From positions 87,578,084 through 87,642,083 of the forward strand of contig CM043705.1 in the NCBI GenBank assembly GCA_023935145.1: a stretch of 64,000 bases of DNA, written 5' to 3'. This document shows, piece after piece, positions 1 through 10,231 of the stretch (positions are counted from its first letter, which is position 1; each line of letters begins with the position of its first letter). The notes below the pieces were generated by a model that was not told where the DNA came from, searched no databases, and saw only the letters and a program-made list of their open reading frames with translations. Source of the stretch: Bretschneidera sinensis (lineage: Eukaryota; Streptophyta; Magnoliopsida; Brassicales; Akaniaceae). The position numbers were made by a program, and so were the translations under genes.

Positions 1-636
1 TTCGGTCTTGGAGTCAAAGGGTAATCAATCTGCTCAGCCTTGGAGACAATGGTCCGAGCATATGAGAAGCAATCAATAGCTCTGCCTTGGAGACGTTGGT
101 CCGAGCATATAAGCCTCAATCAATATGATCGCATTAGAGACATTGGTCTAAGCATATGAGCCTCAGTCAATATGCTCAGCCTTGGAGACATTGGTCCGAG
201 TATATGAGCAGCAGTCAATATGCTCGACCTTGGAGACATTGGTCCGAGCATATGAGGAGCAGTCAATATACTCAACCTTGGAGACATTAGTCCGAGCATA
301 TGAGGAACAATCAATATGCTCGGCTTTGGAGACATTGGTCTTAGCATATGAGCCTCAGTCAATATGTTCTGTCTTGGAGACAATGATCCGAGCATATGAG
401 CAGCAGTTAATATGCTCGGCCTTGGAGACATTGGTCCGAGCATATGAGTAGTAGTCAATATACTCGGCCTTGGAGATATTGGTCCGAGTAATGAGCAGTA
501 ATCAATATGTTTGGCCTTGGATACATTGGTTTGAGCATATGAGCCTCAGTCAATATGCTCAGCCTTGGAGACATTAGTCTAAGTATATGAGCTGAAGTCA
601 ATATGCTCGGCCTTGGAGACGTTGAGTTCCAAGTGA
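1..636. repeat. 48-bp tandem repeat array (about 13 units)
   Basis: A unit containing CTTGGAGACATTGGTCCGAG and then CATATGAG, AGTCAATATG and CTCGGC recurs every 48 bp; for example it restarts at 181, 229, 277, 325, 373 and 421. Units differ by a few substitutions and the first ones are more degenerate. Because 48 is a multiple of three, long spurious reading frames run through the array on both strands. It lies in the 3' part of the Tat element, between the antisense gene remnant and the missing 3' LTR. There are no spacers, so it is not CRISPR-like. Confidence 0.93.
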
Positions 637-637
637 A

Positions 638-835
638 CTTTTGGGCTTCTTGCTTTTTAGGCCTATGAAGGATGTCTTGCTGCTTTTGGGCCTTCGATTG
701 TTTTTCCTTAAGCCCATGAAGGACATTTGGACACTTTTGGGCTTTAGGTTTTGGGTCGTTTTTCCTTAGGCCCATGAAGGATATCTGGACACTTTTGGGC
801 TTTAGGTTGTTTTTCCTGAGGCCCAACCATTTTTA
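638..835. repeat. Second, irregular tandem repeat (45-58 bp units, 4 copies)
   Basis: Copies begin with CTTTTGGGC at 638, 683, 734 and 792. Each continues into a GTTTTTCCTTAGGCCCATGAAGGA-like block (positions about 703-725 and 763-783). Unit length changes from 45 to 51 to 58 bp through short indels. The array directly follows the 48-bp array, and both belong to the 3' untranslated region of the Tat element. Confidence 0.8.
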
Positions 836-1099
836 ATCATGCTTCCAGAACTTTCACTTGACACGTGGTCTTTTTCAGATTTACTTAACCTGTGTAGTCA
901 TTTTTTTTTTGTAAAAAATGGCGGTGCTCATTAATACTTCGTTCTCTTGGGGAATGAAACGGTGCCTAGAGCGAACCAAATGTCGCTTCGTTTGCGACTG
1001 CGGGATCTTTGGAGAATGCAAAAGAAACCTCAAGTATCCTGAACGTCATACTTTCCCACCCATCCGTCTTAATTTTCCTCGTTCGCCACACCACTTTTT

Positions 1100-1112
1100 C
1101 CTATATGAGGGG
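1100..1112 (+). promoter_or_regulatory. Possible TATA region of the antisense gene
   Basis: The sequence CCTATATGAGGGG lies about 280 bp upstream of the first ATG (1389) of the antisense gene remnant, followed by a pyrimidine-rich stretch suitable as a transcript start. Assignment rests on position and composition only. Confidence 0.3.
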
Positions 1113-1388
1113 GTTTTGCTCCCACTCTTTTTCACTTCCATTCTAGCAAGTTTTTAGAAAGAAAGTTTGAGAATGCTTGTCCTCGTTCTACAGAGTTTGA
1201 GAGAGCTCGTCCTCATTCTCCAAAGTTTTGAGTGTATTCGTCCTTGTTTTTTAAAGCTCGAGAGTGCTCGGTGTCTTTGACATTCCTGGTGAGAGGGGGT
1301 TTGGTGGACATCTCGACTCGGTAACGATCTTTAGTGTGGGTGCTTGGAGCGTGGTGTTGAAGCATCTTGCTAAGAAGGAAGTTTGTTC

Positions 1389-3497
1389 ATGCTATTCATT
1401 CCCTATGTGAGTCTCCTTCTCCCGTTCCTCATGCATTTAATAGATAGTTACCGAGATAGGCTTATTAGCAGTAGTGGTAGTAGTAATAGTAGTAGTAGTA
1501 GTAGTACTTTTGGGGAGACAGGTTCGGACACGTCTTCTTTCAGGAGTGAGACCCTCAGAAGATCCAAGGTTAAAGAGGGGCCTTTAGCTATGGTGCCCTA
1601 CATACCTGTAGTGGAGAAGAATGAAGAGGATTCCTCCTCTGGGGATGAGATGGACGTGGCTTTGCTTGATATTAGAGGGTCCATGGCTGTTGAAGAGAGG
1701 GAACAGTGGGAGTTCACTGCGAATGCTGTTCCCAGCCAGATCAGGGAGGAGGATCTCGAGGTGATCCGAAGGGCATATTGTATTCCGGGTGAATATGCCC
1801 TTAGGTTAGCTAGGGTTGGGGAGAGGGCTTGTGATTCCCTACAGAGTCGCACGCCCTATGAGTGTGTATGTATGAACAACACATGAGGGCTGGGCTGTGT
1901 TTCCCTCTGCGTCCCTTTTTTTGAGTTGTGCTTCGGTACTTTGACGTGGCATTGTGCCAGTTGGTGCCAAACTCGGTAATGTTGATAATGGCGTTTATAT
2001 GTGTCTGCTCGGAAGTGGAGGGATTGATGAACCTCGATGTTTTCAAGGCCCACTTCCAGATAAGTAAACACTACCAGACTAGATAGGTTGTGATTAGTAC
2101 TCAAGGGAAGAGAAGGCTATTGAAGAAGACACTATCTTTAATCAAAAGGTGGAAGAAGTCTTGTTTCTTCGTCTAGGGAGGAAGTGACTTCAGCGTCCCG
2201 CTCTCATGAAGTTTAGATCGGGTGGGGAAATGTAAGAAGTCTAGCCTTCTTAACTGTGAGCAAGAGACAGTGAACGCTATGGTGGCCGTGCCCATGGATG
2301 TGGAGGTCCTATACGATAATGAAGAGCTGGCGAGGCACAGTCTCTGCCCCCATGCCCCGAGTCCTCTATAGAGAGTGGTAACCTCGTGCCCGTTTTTTTA
2401 CACTTGCGTTTATTTCATCTCTATATTGTTTTATGTCGTTTCTTCACCCTTTGCTTTGCACTAATGATTTTCGTTGGTTGCCTTGGACGGAGATGGAAGC
2501 AACCACCAAGGCTAAGGAGTGGGCCAAGATACTTGTTTTGGAGTGGATGAAAGCTACTCAAATGGAGAAGCAGTCTGCTTCTGGGTCTAGGGCCAATAAG
2601 AGTCTTCGAGCTCCCTCTCCCACTCCCATCAACTTGGAGAGCCATCTTAGGTGCTCCCGTGAGCTGGAGGTTGTTCCTGTTTCTTCTGTCGCCCCCACCT
2701 CGTCCTGAGGTGCGGCTACTGGGGCGATAGTCTTCACGCCCAACTAGGGTTTGAAGATCGATGACTCTTTTTTTGCACACCCTCGGGTGGCCCTAGAATA
2801 GTTGGTCATGGGGTTAACGCCTCGTGACATACTGGAGTTGTCACGGAGGCCCATCGAAACTCTCTGTTCCAGGGTCAAGGCCCTCGGATCTCAGATATAA
2901 AATCTTCTTCCCTTGCTTTCTCTAACTTTTTCTTACTTTTTACATGATATAGCAGCTAACAATTTCTTGTTTGGTTTCAGTTGGGCGTTCTTCTAGTGAT
3001 AATGTCTCACCTATGCATGGACACTGCCGAGAGGTTGGGTCGGGCGTAGTACAAGCTAGATGAGAGCACCGAGCTCATTCGCCAACTACAAGCATCACTA
3101 GTTGCGACCAACCAGGCCAGAGCTGAAGCCGTCCGAGAGAGAGATGCTACCATTTTGGCGGGGCAGCGACTCAGAGAGAAGGTTGAGACCTGTGCCCGAG
3201 TAGCTGTGGAGGATGCTTTGGTAGCTGTCCAAAATTTTGCCTTATACCGAATAGTTGTCGAGGAGAAAAGAGGCCTGCAGTACCTCAAGGGCTTTTTAGA
3301 AGCCTTTTTAGAAGCCTAAAGAAAAGTCGAGGCTCTTCATCTCCATATCGATTTTTCGGCTTTCGACCTGTTAGGCCCTTTAGAGGATGAGGAAGTGGCT
3401 GTGGCTGAAGTTAAGGTTGGAGTTCCTGTTGGTGAGGAGGAGCCATTTGTTTAGCGAGAGGTTGAGGCCGATGCTGAGGGAGAGGCCGCCCTATGAG
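1389..3497 (+). pseudogene. Antisense gene remnant of a Tat element ('putative gypsy-type transposon' family, PF04195-like)
   Basis: The open part (1389-1886) starts with a serine-rich, low-complexity N-terminus and runs into EEDLEVIRRAYCIPGEYALR, which resembles the opening of the plant PF04195 domain. One base out of frame, near 1864-2030, the conserved block continues with YEQHMRAGLCFPLRPF and then LVPNSVMLIMAF. After further breaks, 3003-3300 encodes an Ala/Arg/Glu-rich helical, coiled-coil-like segment (QLQASLVATNQARAEAVRER), and an acidic tail ends near 3497. It is transcriptionally opposite to gag-pol. Known Tat elements carry such an extra antisense ORF between integrase and 3' LTR; its function is not established. 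Several frameshifts and stops make it a pseudogene. Confidence 0.6.
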
Positions 3498-3858
3498 GGC
3501 TTAGACTAGGCTTTTTGTTTCTCTTTTGTACTTTAAGGCCGTTAGTGCCTTTTTTGTAAGTTTTTGAAACTCAATGAAACTTTCGGTTCTATCTTTCAAA
3601 CTTGTTCGTCTTTTATTGCATTTGTTCTTTCGTCATTATAATTTTAGCTAACCCAATTTCTTTCGTGAACCATATCCGAGATGTGAGCTATTGGTAGAAT
3701 CATCATAGATTTTCGGCGTTCAAAGTGTGGGGAACAGGTTTCCCACTTAGTTCATCAAGCTCAAAAGTGCCGGGTAGATGTATCATCTTGATGCGGTACG
3801 AGCCTTCCCAGTTTGGGACCAACTTTCCCGTTTCTCGTGGGTGGGACACTTCGTTTTT

Positions 3859-4740
3859 TCATAGGACGAGGTCGTGCAATTTAAAGCTTCTACTTCGGAC
3901 CCAAGAGTTATAATATTTAACGGTTCTCTGCTGATAGGTGGTCAATCGAATCTGGGCCTCATCCCAAACTTCATCAATGAGATCAGCACTCATCCATAGA
4001 GCTTCTTCGTTGCTGCTGCTTTCAAAATTTTTTACTCGTAGTGAGGGTACCTTGATCTCCAAGGGGATGACCGCTTCTAAACCATAGGTCATGAAGAAGG
4101 TGGTTTTTCCAGTTGGTGTTCGGGCGATGGTTCGATATGCCTAGAGTACGTTCGGCAAGTGGTTGGTCCACTGCCTGTCTGCCTCGTCTAACCTTTTGAT
4201 GCCTTATAAAAATGTTTTATTGGTTACTTCAGCTTGTCTATTGACCTGCGGATACCCAACGGAGGAGAAGTGGTGCTTGATGTGTAGTTCATCAAAAAAT
4301 GCTTTGAATCGAGCGCTATTGAATTGTTTGCCGTTGTCTATCACTATCATTTGGGGAATGCGGAAACAGCACACTATCAACTTCCAAACAAAGCCCCGAG
4401 CCTAGTGGTCAGTTATACTGGCCAGTGGTTTGGGTTTTACACACTTACGGAAGTAGTCTATCGCAACAATAAGGTACTTTCGTTGGCTGGGTGCTTTGGT
4501 GAAAGGGCCGAGGAGGTCTATCCCCCACATGACAAAAGGGAACGAGCTATTTATAAAGGTGAGAGGATTCACTAGTTGATGGGAGATCGTAGTGTACTAT
4601 TGACAACTTTTACACTTTTTCACCAACTCATGCTAGGCCAATAGTAACATTGATAAAGAATTTTGAAGGCCAGGGCTTGACCTCTAAGGTAGTTTCCACA
4701 GACTCCTTCATGAACTTCTCGAAGGGCTTAGTCAGCCTCG
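3859..4740 (-). pseudogene. Ty3/gypsy integrase (decayed)
   Basis: Minus-strand frames show the catalytic core in order: MWGIDLLGPF (first Asp), then VIDNGKQFNS (second Asp), then PQVNRQAE (Glu, with the usual N-G-Q reading N-R-Q). The C-terminal part reads YGLEAVIPLEI and RLTTYQQRTVKYYN (3859-4092), which is typical of plant gypsy integrases after the core. The HHCC zinc-binding region is poorly preserved. Internal stops near 4150, 4410 and 4600-4740 prevent a functional enzyme. It follows the additional RNase H domain directly. Confidence 0.85.
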
Positions 4741-5418
4741 GTTGGCCCTCGGTTGGCCATAGGGCATCGTGAGATATTTTTTGTACAACTGGTCATCTAT
4801 GACCATATACCATGATGCTCGGGAAATGATTTTTCTAGCTTTGCTTCTTTCCTCGTGGAGCTGACCATCCCATAAATACCAGAGGATAAGGTCAACCCAA
4901 GTTTCCACGATAGTTACAGGTAGTACAAAGGTCTCTTCGATGCTTGGTACAACTAGTATTTCAAGGTAGACTGCCTGCGTGGGTTCTAGCTGTCGAAAGG
5001 AGGCAAGTCGAGCTAGAAAATAAGCTTTTGAATTTTCTGCCTGAGGGATCTGGTTGATCTGAAACACTTTGAACTTGGCGAGGAGTTCTTTGGCTTTCTC
5101 TAGGTAGTGGGCGATCTTTTCTCCTCGGGTTTCAAATTCCCTATTGATCTGGTTTACCACTAACTGTGAGTCATTGTAAGCGTCTAGGGCCTTAACAGAC
5201 AGTGTTCTGGCTAACTTCATTCCTCCCAGCAACACCTCATACTCAGCTTCATTGTTTGAAGCACTAAACCCGAACCTTAAGGCATACTCAACAATGAAAC
5301 CGTCTAGGCTGCACAGGATGAGCCCGGTGCCGCTTCCTGCGCTATTAGAAGAACTGTCGACATTGAGGGTCCATTGAGGAACTAGTTCGATCGTGTCAAG
5401 ATCCGGGGTAGGATCCAT
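4732..5418 (-). pseudogene. Additional (archaeal-type) RNase H domain of the Tat polyprotein
   Basis: This stretch is open over 228 residues and shows WTLNVDSSSN, then NNEAEYEVLLGGM, then DAYNDSQLVVNQI. These blocks correspond to the catalytic acidic residues of RNase H1-like domains (Asp, Glu, Asp). The domain lies between the RT-linked RNase H and the integrase, which is the diagnostic Tat arrangement. It is one of the better-preserved segments, but it is fused to broken flanking frames and probably never makes protein. Confidence 0.82.
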
Positions 5419-5460
5419 CTTATCTTAAAGGGTGATTTCCACGATAAAGTCAGCAAGGGC

Positions 5461-6700
5461 CTAGGCTTTGATGGCGTTACAGGGACGGTACCTGATGGCG
5501 TTGTGGGGACGGTACCAGATGTCGAACTCCCTAAGTTCTACGGACCATTTGACCATCTTTCTGGAGACATCTGGCTTGTGGAGCACTTGTCTCAGAGGTT
5601 GGTCCGTTAGGAGGATGATGGTGTACACTTGAAAGTATGGTCGGAGTTTGCGAGCAGTGACCAGGAAGGCATACGCCATCTTTTCCACAGAAAGGTACCT
5701 CGTTTCCATATCATGAAGGATTTTGCTTACATAGTATATTGGCCTTTGGACATCTGCCTCCTCTCGGATCAGAACAGAGGCCACCACTTTATGTCCGACT
5801 GATAGGTACAGAAAGAGTTCTTCGTTGGTGACGGGCATGGTCAGGAGAGGGGGTGAGCTCAAATACTATTTTAGTTCATCGAATGGCTTTTTACAATCTT
5901 CAGTCCAGACGAAGTCCTTGGATTTTCTGATGTCCTTGAAGAAGGGGAGGTACTTTTCTACCGATTTAAACATGAATCGACTTAGGGCAGCTATCCGTTC
6001 GGTTAACTGTTAGACTTCCCTTACTGCCCAGGGTGGGCTCATGCCAAGAATAGCCTCTCTTTTTTCGGAGTTTGCCTTTATGCCCCTTTGGGTTACCATG
6101 AAGTCGAGGAACTTCCTTCCAATGACCCCAAAGGCGCACTTTGCAGGGTTCGGTTTCATTCAATGGTGCCGAAGAACTTTGAATGCTTCTTTCAGACCAA
6201 CTTCGTGGTCCTTGGCCCTGATACTTTTTACCAGCATATCATCCATGTAGACCTCCATATTTATACCGATTTGCTCGTGGAAGATTTTGTTTACCAATCT
6301 TTGGTAAGTTGCCCCAGTGTTCTTGAGATCGAAAGGCATGATTTTGTAAGAGTACAATCCCTGCCCGGTGATGAAGGTGGTTTTCTCTTTATCGAACCTG
6401 TAAGGATTTAGTTGTAACCGGAGTATGAGTCCATAAAGGTTAGCAATTCGTGTCCCGACATCGCGTCGACGAGCTTGTTGATCCGTGGTAGTGGGAAGCT
6501 ATTCTTTGGCCAAGCTTTGTTCAGGTCTGTGAAATCGATATAGATTCGCCACTTGCCATTGGCTTTCTTTACCATCACCACGTTAGACACCCAGTCTGGG
6601 TAGTCTGCTTCTTGAATGAAATCAGTCGCCAATAGTTTGTCTACCTCAGACTTGATAGCGACTTGTAGTTTAGGAGCGAATGATCTCTTTTTCTAGATGG
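5461..6700 (-). pseudogene. Reverse transcriptase and RNase H (decayed)
   Basis: Reading on the minus strand from 6700: the RT fingers VSNVVMVKKANGKWRIYIDF and LVDAMSGHELLTFMDSYSGY (6408-6632). After a stop and small deletion comes YKIMPFDLKNTGATYQRLVN and the catalytic YMDDM (6160-6357). A frameshifted part (5860-6160) carries the connection FLDFMVTQRGIKA and RIAALSRF. The RNase H part follows (5461-5862) with RPIYYVSKILHDMETRYLSV. At least two frameshifts and one stop (just after SGYN) interrupt the enzyme. The residue following the YMDD aspartates and the overall block order are normal for plant gypsy elements. Confidence 0.88.
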
Positions 6701-6989
6701 TCGACTTGTGGTTTGGATTCGTGTTCAACCGATGCATGATCACTTTTGGCTTGTGGTTTGATTCCTGGTATGTCTGTGGCTAACCAGGCGAAAAGATCTT
6801 GATTTCTTTGAAGAAGAGCAAGTAAGGATCTCATAGGGGCTTCGGAGAGGTTGGAGTCGATCTAGATGGTTCTGGAGGTATCCTCACCGAAGGGGGAATG
6901 CGGTCAACTCTTCCATAGGTTAGCCCTTCAGAGTTTTCCTTTCATCCCTGAGGTCGTCCAACTCGAGTGGAAGGGCCTCTGTCCTTCTG

Positions 6990-7420
6990 TCTTCCCTTAC
7001 AGCGTTTAGATAATAGGATCTGAAGATCTGTTAGTTCTCTCTGACTTCGCCTACCCCTTCTTCGATGGGGAATTTTACTTTCAAGTGGTACGTGGAGATG
7101 GCCGTTTTGAGTTTGTTGAGGGTAGGTCTGCAGAGGATCATGTTGTAAGATAACAACTGTCTAACTACCAAAAAAATAGCCTGCATGGTGGTTGCTCGCT
7201 GAGCCATTTCTGGGGTGACGGGGAGACTATGATGCCCTCAGTAAACATTGGGCCCTCCGAGAAACCGTAGAATGGGGTGGAAACTGACTCCAGCTGAGCA
7301 TCTTCTTAGTGCATTTATTGGAACACGTCGTAAAAAAAGATGTCGACTAAACTCTCGTTGTCGACCAGGATGCGCCTGACCTCATGGTTGGCCACGAGAA
7401 GGGAGATGACCACGACATCA
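6990..7420 (-). pseudogene. Aspartic protease region (decayed)
   Basis: Around 7330-7400 the minus strand reads VANHEVRRILVDNESLVDI, matching the plant gypsy protease pattern in which D-x-G-S opens the active site. Here the position normally held by glycine is glutamate (D-N-E-S), so the catalytic loop looks inactivated. Further left, YNMILCRPTLNKLK-like residues (7100-7150) fit the end of the protease domain. No continuous frame covers the domain. Confidence 0.6.
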
Positions 7421-7666
7421 TTGTGCGGGGTCTGGACCCCCTCCAGATCTTCATCCGTGAAAGTGATTACCTGGTCCATCTTCTTTTATTTATGGGGTCC
7501 AGTGACTGAGGCCACTGACTAGGCGTAAGTTTTTCTGCGGTGTCTCGATGTGCCTCCAACTGCAGGGCCTCCAAAAATGGTCTTGATGATTTTTGTCGTG
7601 GTGGCTTCCGGGTTTCTTTGGTTAGGCCCTGCATGGTTCGACCTGGGGCTTCTCCGGGAGGCCTAG

Positions 7667-8710
7667 TTAGTCCTGTTTTGATTGGATGGGTGCTCGGGAC
7701 TTCGCCAAGGTCGTTTTGGCATTTTCTCCTATCGAGGCCCGGTGAATTCTTTCAACTGCCCCTTGTTGATAAGGGCCTCTATCTGGTGTTTCAAGGCTAG
7801 ACAGTCTTCTATGTCGTGCCCGTGGTTTCTGTAGAACTGGCACCACTTGCTTCGATCCTTGTTGAGGCACAACGGTCTCAGAGGCCACTACAAGATTGCT
7901 CTGTCTTGGATTTGCATTAAGATGTTGGTTCTGGATGCATTGAGGGGAGTGAAGCTCTCGAAGTGCCCGGGAGCCCCTCCTCTTCTTCTCCGCGTTCTTT
8001 TCCTGTTCTCTTCGAAAGGCCTGGTCATTTTTCACCAGCATATATTTCTTGACTCGGGCCAAGATCTCATTCATGTTGCTGGATGGTCACTGGGTGAGCT
8101 TGGAGTTGAAGATTTCGTATCTTAACCCATTTTTTAATGCTAATATTTGGACATTGGGGTTGAGGTCTGGGATTTCCCAGGCAGCGGTGCTGAACCTTAA
8201 AATATAGGCTCAGAGCTTTTCTCCCTTTAGTTGGATGATGTTGAATAGGGTCTCCGAAGTCTTCTTAGGTCCTTTGCTGCTAAGGAAACTAGACACGAAG
8301 GCGTAGCTCAGTTCCTTGAACGTTCTAATGCTCCCTAGTTTCAAACAAGAGTACCATATTCTGATTGCCTTCTCGAGTGTCAGGGGGAAGACTTGGCACA
8401 TTACGGGATCAGAGTACCAGTGGAGCGTCATCGTGGTCTTATAATGTTGGAGGTAATCCAGCGGGTCTGTAGAACCATCGTAAAGTTTAATTTGGGGCAT
8501 TCGGAAGTTCGGCAAGAGTGGGACTTCGAGGACCTCTTGAGTGAAGGGTGGGTCTTGAACATTGAGTTCGTCCAAGATACCATGGTTTCGACATTTTAGT
8601 GCTTCATTGATTCTTCCCTCCATTTCTTATATCTGTCTGTCGAGGCTTAGGCTGCCTCTGGAGGAGGGGCTCCCTTTGGAATTGACGGTGTGAGGCGGTG
8701 AGGGCTCCGC
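7667..8710 (-). pseudogene. Gag of the Tat element (decayed)
   Basis: The segment 8210-8623 carries the retrotransposon gag core: KLYDGSTDPLDYLQHYKTTM, then an IRIWYSCL block and FKELSYAFVSSF. A second frame (7667-8074) begins MNEILARVKKYMLVKNDQAF and is basic. In a third frame near 7735-7855 sits the zinc-knuckle-like WCQFYRNHGHDIEDC followed by LINKGQLKEF. The three pieces are in different frames, so gag is disrupted by frameshifts. The N-terminal region up to about 9140 is not clearly readable. Confidence 0.8.
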
Positions 8711-9139
8711 CATGGAACAATTGTTGATGGGGAATCCGCGGCTAGCTGAGCTTGTGCGCCCAAGATTCTATTGAAGGGGTGTAGGCGAGGGCTGATGAGC
8801 TCCTCGGCGGACCTCAGCGGTGAGGTCAGTTACTAGTCGTGAGAGTTCCACGAACTGTGCTTTGAGCATATGCATAGTGGGATGTGCTACGAGAGCTTCT
8901 TGAAGATCTTAGGGGTCAATTTCTATGTAACGGGGGTGTTGGGTCCCTGGAAAGGGCTGTGGGTTGCAGCCAGAGGACCTTCGTTCGGACACAGCAAGGG
9001 GTCTCGACCCGGATTGTCAGGTATGGGTGCTAGCCCTGGCCACTCCCTTGCCAGTATTCCTGGTGATATTTTTAGGTGGCATGACAACAAATGAGTTCTT
9101 TAGACTTCTTCACTTTTACTGTTAGCGAGAAATGGTGGA

Positions 9140-9161
9140 TTTCCTACAGACAGCGCCAACC
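9140..9161 (-). promoter_or_regulatory. Primer-binding region of the Tat element
   Basis: Directly inside the LTR the minus strand reads GGTTGGCGCTGTCTGTAGG. This is the usual Tat-type primer-binding context (TGGCGC start) for minus-strand DNA synthesis and fixes the element's orientation. Confidence 0.65.
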
Positions 9162-9760
9162 TATTGATGCCAAAAACGTGCTACTGAGTTGATTCTTGAA
9201 GGAACCTGCGCAGGAAAGACGATGTAAGCTAAAGAGTCACCGGAGGGGAGAGAGAGGATGCCTCCAAAGACTCTCCGATGCCTTTGTTAGTACAAGTATT
9301 TAGAAGAATGGGGATTGTGGTGCTTTTAGTAAGTTAAACGTGATTGTATTTTTTTATCCCTCTCTGGATTTGCATACCTTGGTCATTTTATAGTATCTCA
9401 AGTGTGAGACGACCCGCGTGCTAAGGATAGAGAAATCCCGGAGATCTCATTCCTCTACAAGTGGGTATGGCTGGGCGCACAAGGAGGATTTGTGATTCCT
9501 GGATTTACACTCATAGGCTAAGATAGAGGTGTCCAGAAATGACAGCGGGTTTTGTCAATAAATTGTCCACGTGTTGTCTCTTTATTGGAAGTATGAACGT
9601 CCATGTATCATCTTACTGTTGGACTAAGGTTGTCCACGTGTTGCCTTGCTCTTGGTTTGAGGCTGTCCATGTGTTGCCTTGTTGTTAGTATGGAGTTGTC
9701 CACGTGTTTTGTCAACTATCGGGTGCGTGTTTTTGGCTATATCAGGTGACAACCTTTACA
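9162..9760 (-). repeat. 5' LTR of the Tat element
   Basis: On the minus strand the LTR begins TGTAAAGGTTGTCACC at 9760 and ends GGCATCAATA at 9162, next to the primer-binding region. The terminal CA has become TA. A TATA-like ACTATAAAATG lies near 9390. The U3 half holds three perfect CACGTG boxes (9568, 9635, 9701) and degenerate copies. The LTR at 44334-44901 is a divergent relative with the same start, the same central blocks and the same boxes. Boundaries are inferred from the termini and that comparison. Confidence 0.75.
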
Positions 9761-9804
9761 TTTTTTTTTTCATTCTGTTATTTATTTTTAGAAATGGTAC
9801 TGTC

Positions 9805-10199
9805 TCATTTTCCATGCCCGTTTCCGTATCCGGATTCGTTCCCGCCTCCTTCACCATAACCTTCTCCGGACCCACGTTCTTGGCCAAAACCATTCCCACC
9901 TCCAAACCCGTAGCCTGACCCTCTCCCTCCATTTCCACGCGCCTTGACCCTGCATATGATCCTGCAGAGCCTGAATCGGATCCACTCGACCTAGAACTAG
10001 ACCCGGATGAAGAAGCCGAACTGGCTGAAGATGAACTACTTAACCGAGACCCAAAACCCGAGCCAGGGTCAGAACCACTCCCACCAAGGCCAACACCTAT
10101 AACCCCAACCCCAACCCCACCTAGGTCCAATCCGAGGTCCTTTCTTGCTACACGACTCTCAGTTACCATAGCTAAAGTTGAAATCAGCCAAAAAATCAC
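9805..10199 (-). pseudogene. Glycine-rich secreted protein pseudogene (copy A, second gene)
   Basis: The minus strand carries a hydrophobic leader (IFWLISTLAMV), then ESRVARKDLGLDLGGVGVGV, which is the same mature start as the neighbouring glycine-rich genes. Ser/Gly repeats follow to about 9945. A single-base frameshift there hides the proper C-terminus, which continues in another frame as Gly-rich repeats ending GYGNGHGK at a stop at 9805. The first part of the signal peptide and the ATG are missing, and the segment abuts the C-terminal part of the next gene. A deletion probably fused two tandem genes. Confidence 0.65.
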
Positions 10200-10231
10200 A
10201 AGCGCTAGGACCCACCGTATGAGCCCTCACA

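Larger units (their letters stand above)
1..9760 (-). mobile_element. Decayed Ty3/gypsy Tat-type retrotransposon (5' LTR plus internal region; 3' LTR outside window)
   Basis: Minus-strand translations give, from right to left, LTR, primer-binding region, gag, protease, reverse transcriptase with YMDDM, RNase H, a second RNase H domain and integrase. The order RT - RNH - additional RNH - INT is the established mark of the Tat lineage (Tat/Ogre/Retand). After integrase comes about 3.4 kb with an oppositely oriented gene remnant and two tandem-repeat arrays, as known for long 3' regions of this lineage. The coding region has many stops and frameshifts, so the copy is dead. The left LTR is not in the window, so target-site duplication and LTR age cannot be read. 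The element inserted just 3' of a glycine-rich-protein pseudogene. Confidence 0.88.

Noticed and set aside
120..458. Long repetitive frames on both strands (about 90-110 residues)
   Set aside because: They are a by-product of the 48-bp repeat, whose length is divisible by three; no start context or family match.
1..636. CRISPR-like array
   Set aside because: Units are contiguous and diverged, there are no unique spacers, and the genome is a plant nuclear genome.
455..826. 123-residue minus-strand frame
   Set aside because: It runs over two tandem-repeat arrays and has no recognisable domain.
918..1157. Small plus-strand frame
   Set aside because: It overlaps the likely promoter and leader of the antisense gene and resembles no protein.
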